DNA of 16,014 bases from Amphritea sp. (GTDB lineage Bacteria; Pseudomonadota; Gammaproteobacteria; Pseudomonadales; Balneatricaceae): assembly GCA_018067325.1 (NCBI GenBank), contig JAGPUU010000265.1, forward strand, positions 1 through 16,014, read 5' to 3'. The first letter of the stretch is position 1; each line of letters begins with the position of its first letter. Of the stretch, positions 8,726 through 14,963 are shown one piece after another. Below the pieces are notes generated by a model. It worked only from the letters and a program-made list of their open reading frames with translations. It was not told the origin of the DNA and did no database searches. Position numbers and translations under genes: made by a program.

Positions 8726-10285
8726 TTATGTTGCTTTGTTCATAATTTGTGATAAATCGGCAACCAGTTTGCTTAAATTATTGGTTGCTTGATTTGTTTG
8801 CTCAACGGAGGTCATGCTGCTATCAGCAATATCACGAATTGAAACAATATTTTTACTGATCTCTTCTGCCGCGATGCTTTGTTGTTCAGCCGACGCAGCA
8901 ATTTGATAACTGCCTTGTGAGATTGTCTCCATTGATGCAGAAACTTGGTCGAATGCATTCCCTGCTTTTTCGGCATGAGCAGCCCCAGCTTGGGCTTTTT
9001 CATGGCTAAGCTTCATGGTATTAGCAGTATCGTTCACACTGCGTTGAATGTTTTCGACCGTGTTTTTAATTTTACTTGTAGATTCCTGAGTCCGGGATGC
9101 CAAAGTACGTACTTCGTCTGCCACGACAGCAAAACCACGGCCATGATCACCCGCTCGGGCAGCCTCAATTGCTGCATTTAATGCTAATAAGTTAGTTTGA
9201 GCAGCAATGCCGTCAATCAGAGCGGCGATGTCTCCAATCTCATCGGTTTGAGTGCGTAACATTTCCGATGATTGAGATGCAGCTGCAACGTTGTCGACCA
9301 ACATTTGAATGGTCATGAGCATCTCATCGACAATATGAATGCCGTCTTTAGCCTGCAGGGCAGCTTTGTGTGTTTCATCTGACGTTTTGGAAGTATTGCC
9401 GGCCACTTCATGAGAACTAGCAGCCATCTCTGTTGCAGCTGCTGCTAACATATCGCTTTCTAAATTCTGCTGCGCTATGCCTAACGAAGTCCGCTCTAAT
9501 GCTTCATGGGTCGTAGACATTACGCCATTGAGCGTACCAATAGCATCTTCTACTCGCCCTGTTACCGTCCGCAGGCGAGCATCAGACATCTGCATCGATA
9601 AATTTAACGTGCCCACCTCATCCATACTGTCGGTCATAGTCCTTTGTACTAAAGGGTTGTCATAAATCTCTAGTGCCATATTTGAGAGACTTCTTAACGG
9701 CCTAAACAGTCGATAGTGGAGAAAGCTAAAGAGAGCTGCCGACCCTCCCATGATGGCTATTTTTATCGGTATGGAGAAGGGGGTGAAGACTATGCTGCTT
9801 TGAACAATTAGGGCGAGAATGACGATGAACAGTGTTTTGTTAGAAAGGCTTACTCTTGATAATGAAAAAGAACGCTTTTTCCCATTGATATTGGCATAGA
9901 TTTCTTCTGCTCGTTGCTTGGCTGAGTCAGATAAACTTGTTCTAACTGACTGGTAACCGATTTTCTGGCCGTTGCTACCGTAAAGTGCTGTGACATATGC
10001 CCGAACCCAATAGTAATCACCATTTTTGCAGCGATTCTTTACGACGCCCATCCAGGGTTTATCTGACTTGAGGTGAAGCCATAAATCCGCAAAAGCCTTG
10101 GATGGCATATCTGGATGCCTTACCAGATTGTGGTGCTGTCCAACTAGCTCTTCGAGACTATAACCTGACACTCCTACAAAGTGATCGTTGGCATAGGTAA
10201 TACGGCCATTGAGGTCTGTGGTAGAAATCAATCGGATATTGCTAGAGAAAGAACTCTCAACGTTGGTGTGTTTTTCCCCTTTCAT
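8726..10285 (-). CDS. aer: Aer-like PAS energy-taxis receptor (methyl-accepting family)
   Basis: Chemoreceptor predicted to sense redox or oxygen state through a PAS domain binding FAD and to signal via CheA/CheW. Residues about 12-120 closely follow E. coli Aer as I recall it: [31 protein letters not shown] (VRHPDMP at 55-61, including the Arg, His and Asp important for FAD binding) and [10 protein letters not shown]. Two hydrophobic segments (about 150-168 and 172-190) form a membrane hairpin with almost no periplasmic loop, as in Aer. A HAMP-like linker (about 191-245) leads to the long helical signalling domain whose tip (about 350-395: [20 protein letters not shown], then [20 protein letters not shown]) is highly conserved. 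There is no NWETF-type tail. Length is 519 residues against 506 for E. coli Aer. The ATG at 10285 has AAGGA about 9 bases upstream. It heads a run of c-di-GMP genes on the same strand. Confidence 0.93.
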   Translation of the reverse strand: MKGEKHTNVESSFSSNIRLISTTDLNGRITYANDHFVGVSGYSLEELVGQHHNLVRHPDMPSKAFADLWLHLKSDKPWMGVVKNRCKNGDYYWVRAYVTALYGSNGQKIGYQSVRTSLSDSAKQRAEEIYANINGKKRSFSLSRVSLSNKTLFIVILALIVQSSIVFTPFSIPIKIAIMGGSAALFSFLHYRLFRPLRSLSNMALEIYDNPLVQRTMTDSMDEVGTLNLSMQMSDARLRTVTGRVEDAIGTLNGVMSTTHEALERTSLGIAQQNLESDMLAAAATEMAASSHEVAGNTSKTSDETHKAALQAKDGIHIVDEMLMTIQMLVDNVAAASQSSEMLRTQTDEIGDIAALIDGIAAQTNLLALNAAIEAARAGDHGRGFAVVADEVRTLASRTQESTSKIKNTVENIQRSVNDTANTMKLSHEKAQAGAAHAEKAGNAFDQVSASMETISQGSYQIAASAEQQSIAAEEISKNIVSIRDIADSSMTSVEQTNQATNNLSKLVADLSQIMNKAT

Positions 10286-10485
10286 GCCTGCTTCCTTAGA
10301 GATAAGAGTCTTACGATATGTCTATTGGTATGGCGTTTTGATGTTTTGAGCGGCGTTCACTTATTTATATGATTCTCAAAAAATAATTTCTTCATTTGCG
10401 GCACAGCTAAATAAAGAACGGACTTATATAGATAAGTTATAAATCAAATAAATAGTAAGGTCTCTTCACTATTAAATTAGGAGCC

Positions 10486-10575
10486 ATGCAACTGTTATCT
10501 AAAGCGTACCTTGCGGTTAGTTTCCGCGTGCTGCAGAAGTCTGTAAATAGGAATAACTCGTATTTTAGAAAGTAG
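10486..10575 (+). CDS. Possible 29-residue small protein
   Basis: ATG with a good TAGGAG Shine-Dalgarno 3-5 bases upstream, then 29 codons ending in TAG. The product is basic (several Arg and Lys in the second half) with a mildly amphipathic start, MQLLSKAYLAVSF. The ribosome binding site is the main argument; an open frame of this length is common by chance. No resemblance is recognised. Confidence 0.22.
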   Translation: MQLLSKAYLAVSFRVLQKSVNRNNSYFRK

Positions 10576-10629
10576 TAAAGAAGGAGCTATCGAAACTATT
10601 GTGGAGCCGCTGAATGGAATTGGTTAGAT

Positions 10630-10662
10630 TTGCTACAGTCGCTTATATCCACCATGTAGCAA
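10630..10662. repeat. 8-bp perfect inverted repeat
   Basis: TTGCTACA (10630-10637) and TGTAGCAA (10655-10662) are exact reverse complements around a 17-base spacer, about 30 bases left of the DnaA-box palindrome. It could form a hairpin or bind a dimeric regulator. There is no T-run, so it is not an intrinsic terminator. Confidence 0.4.
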
Positions 10663-10694
10663 CGCTTTAACAGATAAGCCCATAGAGTCCCCAC

Positions 10695-10725
10695 ACAGTT
10701 ATCCACAGGAAATGTGAATAACTGT
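10695..10725. repeat. Palindrome of two converging DnaA-box-like sequences
   Basis: ACAGTTATCCACA (10695-10707) and TGTGAATAACTGT (10713-10725) are inverted with 12 of 13 bases matching, around GGAAA. The left arm contains TTATCCACA, identical to the strongest E. coli DnaA box; the right arm read on the minus strand gives TTATTCACA, also fitting TTWTNCACA. The sites are seen directly. DnaA binding, for titration, reactivation or a secondary origin, is inference. No T-run follows, so a terminator is unlikely. Confidence 0.5.
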
Positions 10726-10851
10726 CAGGCCAGGTATCTTTTGGAATGGAACCTAGTTGATCGTCTACGCGAACAACTTGATGTCCATTGATCTATACCC
10801 GTCTGTATGACTGGCGTTCTTGCTCTATCTGCTAAGCTTTCCTGAATGAGC

Positions 10852-10941
10852 TTAGTCTCTCTTCCTTTTCGAAGAATCTATCAGCGAATTGGTTATAAGA
10901 AATAAGTTTTTCAGGTTAGTTTCATCTGAAGGTATTAGCAT
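10852..10941 (-). CDS. Possible 29-residue open frame
   Basis: ATG to TAA on the minus strand, 29 codons, starting MLIPSDETNLKNLF and ending in a basic KRKRD. There is no Shine-Dalgarno. It begins 31 bases after the stop of the 55-residue frame at 10970-11137, in another frame, so both could be pieces of one decayed gene. No family is recognised. Confidence 0.15.
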   Translation of the reverse strand: MLIPSDETNLKNLFLITNSLIDSSKRKRD

Positions 10942-10969
10942 TATCTATAACGTCAAGGGGGTGTTTTTT

Positions 10970-11137
10970 TCACTCGGAATGCATTGAAAAACCTTGCTGC
11001 AGAAATTGGCAGGTATCTTTCAACTCATTGTTGAGATCGAAAATATCAATTCCTTCAAAGACTTGAAGATAATATTCTGTCTTGAGTCTATGCTTTAAAG
11101 AGCAGGCTTTGTTATGTACATGACGAGAATTGATCAA
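10970..11137 (-). CDS. Possible 55-residue protein or gene fragment
   Basis: Open frame on the minus strand from a TTG (11137) to TGA (10970). Its composition looks protein-like: a central acidic, helical stretch such as EYYLQVFEGIDIFDLNNELK, with mixed codon use similar to neighbouring genes. No convincing Shine-Dalgarno precedes the TTG, and the frame is closed by TGA only five codons further upstream. It may be the end of a decayed gene or a small gene with a poor start. I do not recognise the family. Chance is a real alternative at this length. Confidence 0.28.
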   Translation of the reverse strand: MINSRHVHNKACSLKHRLKTEYYLQVFEGIDIFDLNNELKDTCQFLQQGFSMHSE

Positions 11138-11222
11138 TTGAAAATCACATCATAGTGATCAGCCAGTGGGATGTGCGTCTGCTTGTTTTGACGTTCGCTC
11201 TACGGATTAGGGGAAAAATAAT

Positions 11223-11744
11223 ATGAAACCCGGTAATTTATTAAAAGTAGGTCTCTTTCTATCCGTCAGCGGTCTTATTGTTGGTTGTGCAGCATCGCCT
11301 GATTATTCTGGTAACACCGACAGTCGTTGGGCTGATTTTAAAAGCTGGACCAAAATCACCGAGGGACGCACCAGTACTGGCGATCCAACAGGTTTAGTCA
11401 GTGGTGTACATAAGGGGCGTGAAGGCTATCGCGATGTGTATGTAAATGACATTGGTCTGGCAGTAAATCAAGGTACGGCGCCTTATAATTACCCTGTGGG
11501 TTCGGTAATCGTGAAGGAGCAGTTTGATGATCTGGAAGCTTTTAAGGCGCAAAAGCCAACAGATCTGACGATTATGGTAAAGCTGAAAAATAGTGATACC
11601 CCGGATGCGAAAAACTGGGGATGGTCTGCTGGATACGACAGTAAATTGGAAGAGGTTAATGCTTTCTGCAGCGGTTGTCATTCTGTTGCGACAAAGACTG
11701 ACTTTGTCTTCACTAACGAAGATTTTTTGAAAAAGTTTCACTGA
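11223..11744 (+). CDS. Cytochrome P460-family c-type haem lipoprotein
   Basis: 173-residue exported lipoprotein. An N-terminal hydrophobic signal ends in a lipobox (LIVGC, Cys22). The residue at +2 is Ala, not Asp, which in enterobacterial rules means outer-membrane sorting. The mature part matches the cytochrome P460/cytochrome c'-beta family: an all-beta region with VIVKEQFD (near 95-102), a WGW segment (132-134) and a single haem-attachment motif CSGCH (149-153) close to the C-terminus, followed by TDFVF. Relatives bind NO or oxidise hydroxylamine; many family members have unknown function. Whether the Lys-haem cross-link of true P460 is present cannot be told here. The ATG at 11223 has AGGGG 9 bases upstream. 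The gene is alone on its strand and is followed by a strong terminator, so it is probably monocistronic. Cytochrome c maturation machinery must be encoded elsewhere. Confidence 0.88.
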   Translation: MKPGNLLKVGLFLSVSGLIVGCAASPDYSGNTDSRWADFKSWTKITEGRTSTGDPTGLVSGVHKGREGYRDVYVNDIGLAVNQGTAPYNYPVGSVIVKEQFDDLEAFKAQKPTDLTIMVKLKNSDTPDAKNWGWSAGYDSKLEEVNAFCSGCHSVATKTDFVFTNEDFLKKFH

Positions 11745-11817
11745 ATAAACGGCCAGTAATCTGGTGAGTGTTACCAGAGAAAAGCCTCTCTTTGAGCAGG
11801 TTAATGATTGGACTTGG

Positions 11818-11850
11818 AGCCACTCAGGGAAACTGGGTGGCTTTTCTGTC
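11818..11850 (+). terminator. Intrinsic terminator of the P460 gene
   Basis: AGCCACTCAG (11818-11827) pairs with CTGGGTGGCT (11833-11842), 10 bp with one T-G wobble, around a GGAAA loop, followed by TTTTCT. It lies about 75 bases past the stop codon. Confidence 0.88.
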
Positions 11851-11946
11851 TATAGGTCCTTCAGTCCTACTGAGCTTCTGCAAACGCGCCTTTGACCATA
11901 GGCTTACCAAATTCCGTACTACTAGGTTCTACTCGCTACTTGCACT

Positions 11947-11988
11947 ACCAATTCCACTCGTACCTCGTTGGATAGGAGTGGTATTGGT
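11947..11988. repeat. 13-base imperfect inverted repeat between P460 and rarD
   Basis: ACCAATTCCACTC (11947-11959) and GAGTGGTATTGGT (11976-11988) pair at 12 of 13 positions around a 16-base loop. It sits about 57 bases past the stop of rarD on the minus strand. No T-run follows on either strand. It could be a Rho-independent-like stabiliser, a protein-binding dyad or a remnant of a mobile repeat. Confidence 0.5.
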
Positions 11989-12044
11989 GAATGTGGAAAT
12001 CAGCAGTGAACGAGTACCCGGTAATCACTTTCGGTAATGTCTGG

Positions 12045-12923
12045 TTATCTACCTACTTTATATTGCCGAAGCATTGCTCCGCCAGTTAAGACAATCAGTC
12101 CAGCAAAGATGAAACTGAAGGTGATTTGCTGATGGATATCGAAAGGTTCACCGAGGATGAAAACACCCGTAATAAGCTGCAGTGAAGGGGCTAAATAGAG
12201 CATAAAGCCGAGAATGACCAGACTTAGATGTCGAGCAGCTGCGGCATAAGCTAGCAGCGGTAAGGCCGTTAAAATCCCCGCTGAAACCAATAACAGACCA
12301 TCGATGGATAGGCTGAAATGCTGTTCTCCGTTCCACGCTATCCACAACCAATAACCTAAGGCAAAAGGTAGCAATAATAGACTCTCTATCATTAGTCCGG
12401 TTACCGTATCGACGGCTGTTTGTTTGCGGATGAGACCATACAAGCCAAAAGAGAACGCCAGGGCCAAAGACGCCCAGGGGACTTGATTAGCACCGAATAC
12501 TTTGTAACTCACGCCGACTACCGCAAGGCTCAATGCAATCGCTTGGTAGGGAAGAATACGTTCCTTGAGCACCCAAACGCCCAAGGCAATGCCGATCAGC
12601 GGGCTGATAAAATATCCTAGACTGGCACCCACCGCATCGCCGATCCCGACGGACCAGATGTAAACAATCCAATTGGTGGCGATCAATAGCGACGATGCAA
12701 ACAACTGGAGTACCAGCTTAGGTTTTCCTAGTGCATCGCGCACATTACTCCATCGGCGGGTGAGGGTCAGTACGATCGCAACAAATACGGAAGTCCAGAC
12801 TAGGCGGTGCAGTAAAACCTCGACGGGAGGGATATGCTGTAACTGGTGGAAAAACAGGGCAAAACAGCCCCAGATAAGATAAGCGAACAGCGCCTGAAAC
12901 ATGCTGCGGGAAAAGTCAGTCAT
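12045..12923 (-). CDS. rarD: RarD, EamA-family (DMT superfamily) transporter
   Basis: Polytopic inner-membrane protein of 292 residues, close to the usual 290-300, with about ten hydrophobic helices arranged as two EamA repeats. The sequence follows E. coli RarD in key stretches: AYLIWG near the start, LLHRLVW, a NWIVYIW segment, ASLGYFISPL, LAFSFGLYGLIRK and LGFMLYLAPSLQ. RarD was named from chloramphenicol sensitivity and its natural substrate is not settled; metabolite export is typical of the superfamily. The ATG at 12923 has only a weak upstream GGA, so the start is moderately certain; residues before the first helix are few, as in homologues. Neighbouring genes give no functional clue. 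Confidence 0.93.
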   Translation of the reverse strand: MTDFSRSMFQALFAYLIWGCFALFFHQLQHIPPVEVLLHRLVWTSVFVAIVLTLTRRWSNVRDALGKPKLVLQLFASSLLIATNWIVYIWSVGIGDAVGASLGYFISPLIGIALGVWVLKERILPYQAIALSLAVVGVSYKVFGANQVPWASLALAFSFGLYGLIRKQTAVDTVTGLMIESLLLLPFALGYWLWIAWNGEQHFSLSIDGLLLVSAGILTALPLLAYAAAARHLSLVILGFMLYLAPSLQLITGVFILGEPFDIHQQITFSFIFAGLIVLTGGAMLRQYKVGR

Positions 12924-13023
12924 AAACTGGCATCCAACCTAGAGGTTATCGTCTTAACGTGAAGAAATATAACCATGCAGCTCAGATAGCTATTAAGCAG
13001 AACGGGAAATAGATCTAGAATGG

Positions 13024-13051
13024 GAAGTAAAGAAGGGGACTCAGCCCCTTC
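13024..13051 (-). terminator. Intrinsic terminator after the DJ-1/Hsp31-type gene
   Basis: On the minus strand GAAGGGG (13051-13045) and CCCCTTC (13038-13032) form a perfect 7-bp GC-rich stem with a 6-base loop, followed by TTTACTT. It begins only 7 bases past the stop codon, so it should end the oxidoreductase/DJ-1-type transcript. Confidence 0.75.
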
Positions 13052-13057
13052 CTTTGT

Positions 13058-13738
13058 TCAGTCCTTAAGCAAGGTAAGCACCGCTTCTGCGACGGCAGTC
13101 GAAGAGGCTGGGTTTTGACCGGTGATCAGCATACCATCCTGGACGCAATAAGGCATCCAGTCAGGGCCTTGGCTGTAAAGTCCGCCCCGTTTCTTTAGTT
13201 CATCTTCCAGCAGGAAAGGTACCACATCGGTCAGTCCTACAGCGGCTTCTTCGGTATTACTAAAGCCGGTGACCTGCTTGCCATCAAACAGCGGTTGTCC
13301 TTGCTCATCTTTAGCATTTAGCAGCACGCTGGGGGCGTGACAGACGGCGGAGACTGGTTTTTCTTGTCGGGCAAAAGCTTCGATTAATCGAATCGAATCG
13401 GCATCCGTCGTCAGATCCCACATCGGCCCATGACCTCCCGGATAGAAGATAGCGTCGTAATCATCTGCAGAGATTTCAGTTAGCCGTAGCGTTTTAGCCA
13501 ACTTGTTCTGCAACTCGCTATCTGCATCAAAGCGATGGGTAGCATCGGTCTGAAAATCTTCAAGGGCGCTTTTGGGGTCAATCGGAGGCTGCCCACCCAT
13601 AGGTGACGCCAAGGTGATATCGTTCCCGGCATCGGCAAAGGTGTAATAGGGTGCCGCAAACTCTTCAATCCAGAAGCCAGTTTTTTCACCGGTATTACCG
13701 AGCGAGTCGTGCGAAGTTAAAACGAATAAAATGTTCAT
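13058..13738 (-). CDS. DJ-1/PfpI superfamily protein, Hsp31/glyoxalase III-like
   Basis: 226-residue cytoplasmic protein of the class I glutamine amidotransferase-like fold. The catalytic set of the Hsp31-type branch is visible: Glu18 in TGEKTGFWIEEF, the GGHGPMWDL strand-turn (101-109) and the nucleophile elbow AVCHAP with Cys133 and His134. Such proteins act as glutathione-independent glyoxalases (methylglyoxal to lactate), chaperones or deglycases; the exact activity here is unproven. The ATG at 13738 has AAGGAAG about 7 bases upstream. The gene starts 90 bases after the CurA-like oxidoreductase with no terminator between them and has a terminator right behind it, so a two-gene operon is likely. 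Partner function suggests handling of reactive carbonyls. It could also be annotated as a type 1 glutamine amidotransferase domain protein, but no amidotransferase role is implied. Confidence 0.92.
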   Translation of the reverse strand: MNILFVLTSHDSLGNTGEKTGFWIEEFAAPYYTFADAGNDITLASPMGGQPPIDPKSALEDFQTDATHRFDADSELQNKLAKTLRLTEISADDYDAIFYPGGHGPMWDLTTDADSIRLIEAFARQEKPVSAVCHAPSVLLNAKDEQGQPLFDGKQVTGFSNTEEAAVGLTDVVPFLLEDELKKRGGLYSQGPDWMPYCVQDGMLITGQNPASSTAVAEAVLTLLKD

Positions 13739-13828
13739 AGTATTTCTTCCTTACAAAATGCAGTTTGCCATGAGTCATAGTTTAGATTGACTTGAGTTGG
13801 GCGCGTAGAATGATATTGACTAAATTAT

Positions 13829-14836
13829 TTATAACTTGACCAGCATCTTGCCGGTATTCCTACCTTCGAACAGACCAATAAACGCAGCAGGAGCTTGCTC
13901 GATACCGTTAAAAACGGTCTCCTTCCAGCTGACTTTTTCTTGCTGTATCCACTCCACCATTTGCTCAACAAACGCGGGGTAACCATCCCAGTGGTCAAAT
14001 ACAATAAAGCCCTGTATTTTCAGTTTCTTGATGACAATCTGTGAGAGGTTTGACGGCCCAGGCGTGGGTGCTGTCGCGTTGTACTGATCGATCATACCGC
14101 AGACGGCTATTCGGCCATTGGCGTTCATCAGATTGAGGACCGCTTCCAGATGGGCGCCTCCCACATTTTCGAAATAGACATCGATACCTTCGGGGCACGC
14201 GGTAGCAATATCCTGCTGTAGGTTGTCGGTAGTTTTGTAATTAACGACAGCATCAACGCCCAGTTCTTCCTTGAGATAGCGGGCTTTTGCATCAGAGCCA
14301 ACACTGCCAGCAACATAACAGCCTTTCAATTTTGCGATTTGGCAGACAATTGCCCCCACTGCTCCCGACGCTGCTGAAACAAATACCCTATCGCTTGGTT
14401 TAAGCTCTGCAATTTTTGTTAGGCCGGTAAAGGCCGTCATCCCCGGCATTCCCAGCACACCTAAAAACGCTTGTTCAGGGATTCCTGTTTCAGGTAACAC
14501 CTGTAGATCTTCACCTGTTGTGGTGAAATACTGGCGCCAGCCATTCATGTTGGAAACTTTATTACCGACTACAAATGCTGGGTTGTTGGATTCAACCACT
14601 TCGCCAATGGCGCCACCACTGAGAACTTCATTGATGGCAAAAGGCGCGATGTAGCTGTCGCGCTCAATCATTCGACCACGCATATAGGGGTCGACCGACA
14701 TCCATCGGTTTTTAACCAGTACCTCTCCATCTTTCAATATGGAAATAGGTGTCGAAACGAGACTGAAGTCTTCCGCTACCGGGAGGCCTACTGAGCGGTT
14801 TTTAAGATGAATTTCTTGGTTTTTTTCGATGTACAT
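13829..14836 (-). CDS. NADPH-dependent alkenal/enone reductase, CurA/LTB4DH-like MDR family
   Basis: 335-residue zinc-free medium-chain dehydrogenase/reductase of the leukotriene B4 12-hydroxydehydrogenase group, closely resembling E. coli CurA. Diagnostic stretches are SVDPYMRGRM (47-56), LGVLGMPGMTAFTGL (125-139), the nucleotide-binding AASGAVG (155-161) and DVYFENVGG (219-227). Such enzymes reduce the C=C double bond of alpha,beta-unsaturated carbonyls using NADPH; the true substrate is unknown. There are no zinc-binding Cys clusters. The ATG at 14836 has GAGG about 8 bases upstream, inside an AGAGGCCTCT palindrome. It is the first gene of a probable operon with the DJ-1-type gene and is divergent from a LysR regulator 127 bases away, an arrangement in which LysR proteins usually control the neighbouring gene. 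Confidence 0.93.
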   Translation of the reverse strand: MYIEKNQEIHLKNRSVGLPVAEDFSLVSTPISILKDGEVLVKNRWMSVDPYMRGRMIERDSYIAPFAINEVLSGGAIGEVVESNNPAFVVGNKVSNMNGWRQYFTTTGEDLQVLPETGIPEQAFLGVLGMPGMTAFTGLTKIAELKPSDRVFVSAASGAVGAIVCQIAKLKGCYVAGSVGSDAKARYLKEELGVDAVVNYKTTDNLQQDIATACPEGIDVYFENVGGAHLEAVLNLMNANGRIAVCGMIDQYNATAPTPGPSNLSQIVIKKLKIQGFIVFDHWDGYPAFVEQMVEWIQQEKVSWKETVFNGIEQAPAAFIGLFEGRNTGKMLVKL

Positions 14837-14877
14837 TGAGAGGCCTCTGGTAAAGCGTTATCAGTTAACAGCTAAGT

Positions 14878-14907
14878 ATTTTATTCCGCTAGGGGTGATG
14901 CATCCAA
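14878..14907 (-). promoter_or_regulatory. Predicted sigma70 promoter of the oxidoreductase operon
   Basis: On the minus strand TTGGAT (14907-14902) as -35 and TAAAAT (14883-14878) as -10 are 18 bases apart, about 42 bases before the start codon. The -35 is poor, as is common for activator-dependent promoters, and it lies inside the LysR-type dyad. Inferred by eye only. Confidence 0.4.
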
Positions 14908-14912
14908 TGCAT
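14898..14912. promoter_or_regulatory. LysR-type operator candidate (T-N11-A dyad)
   Basis: ATGCATCCAATGCAT has two ATGCAT half sites around CCA and fits the T-N11-A pattern of LysR-family boxes (T14899, A14911). With flanks it extends to TGATGCAT-CCA-ATGCATTA, with 7 of 8 arm bases matching. It sits in the intergenic space between the divergent LysR and oxidoreductase genes and overlaps the predicted -35 of the latter. Confidence 0.55.
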
Positions 14913-14963
14913 TAAGGGTATAGTTGTCATGATTATCAATTATGTAACAAAGGTATTATAGCG

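Larger units (their letters stand above)
10286..11222. other. 940-base gene-poor, AT-rich region
   Basis: No conserved gene is recognised between the divergent aer and P460 genes. Contents listed separately are short open frames on both strands, a DnaA-box palindrome and an 8-bp inverted repeat. Also seen are a small hairpin CTTCAA/TTGAAG (11053-11068), the 12-bp perfect palindrome AATTGATCAATT (11128-11139) with a second TGATCA at 11156-11161, and an 11-base sequence CAGGTATCTTT found twice (10731 and 11010). The last is probably chance. No riboswitch consensus, including the GEMM c-di-GMP type, was seen. Confidence 0.4.

Noticed and set aside
10347..10354. GCCGCTCA on the minus strand as a flagellar sigma28 -10 element for aer
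   Set aside because: Six of eight bases match, but there is no acceptable TAAAG-like -35 at the right distance.
10955..10972. G-run followed by seven T, like a plus-strand terminator
   Set aside because: No upstream complementary C-rich arm could be found to form the stem.
10286..11222. A c-di-GMP (GEMM) riboswitch, suspected from the neighbouring enzymes
   Set aside because: No conserved GEMM core or paired stems are visible in this region or in the other intergenic gaps.
11394..11741. 115-codon minus-strand frame
   Set aside because: Antisense to the P460 gene, which has a signal peptide, lipobox and haem motif.
11768..12037. 89-codon plus-strand open frame after the P460 gene
   Set aside because: It starts at a GTG without a ribosome binding site and runs straight through the clear terminator hairpin and the 13-base inverted repeat; its product resembles nothing known to me.
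14924..14947. Fur-box-like sequence upstream of the LysR gene
   Set aside because: One half, TGATAAT read on the minus strand, is perfect, but the other half matches only about four of seven bases, and no iron-related gene is nearby.
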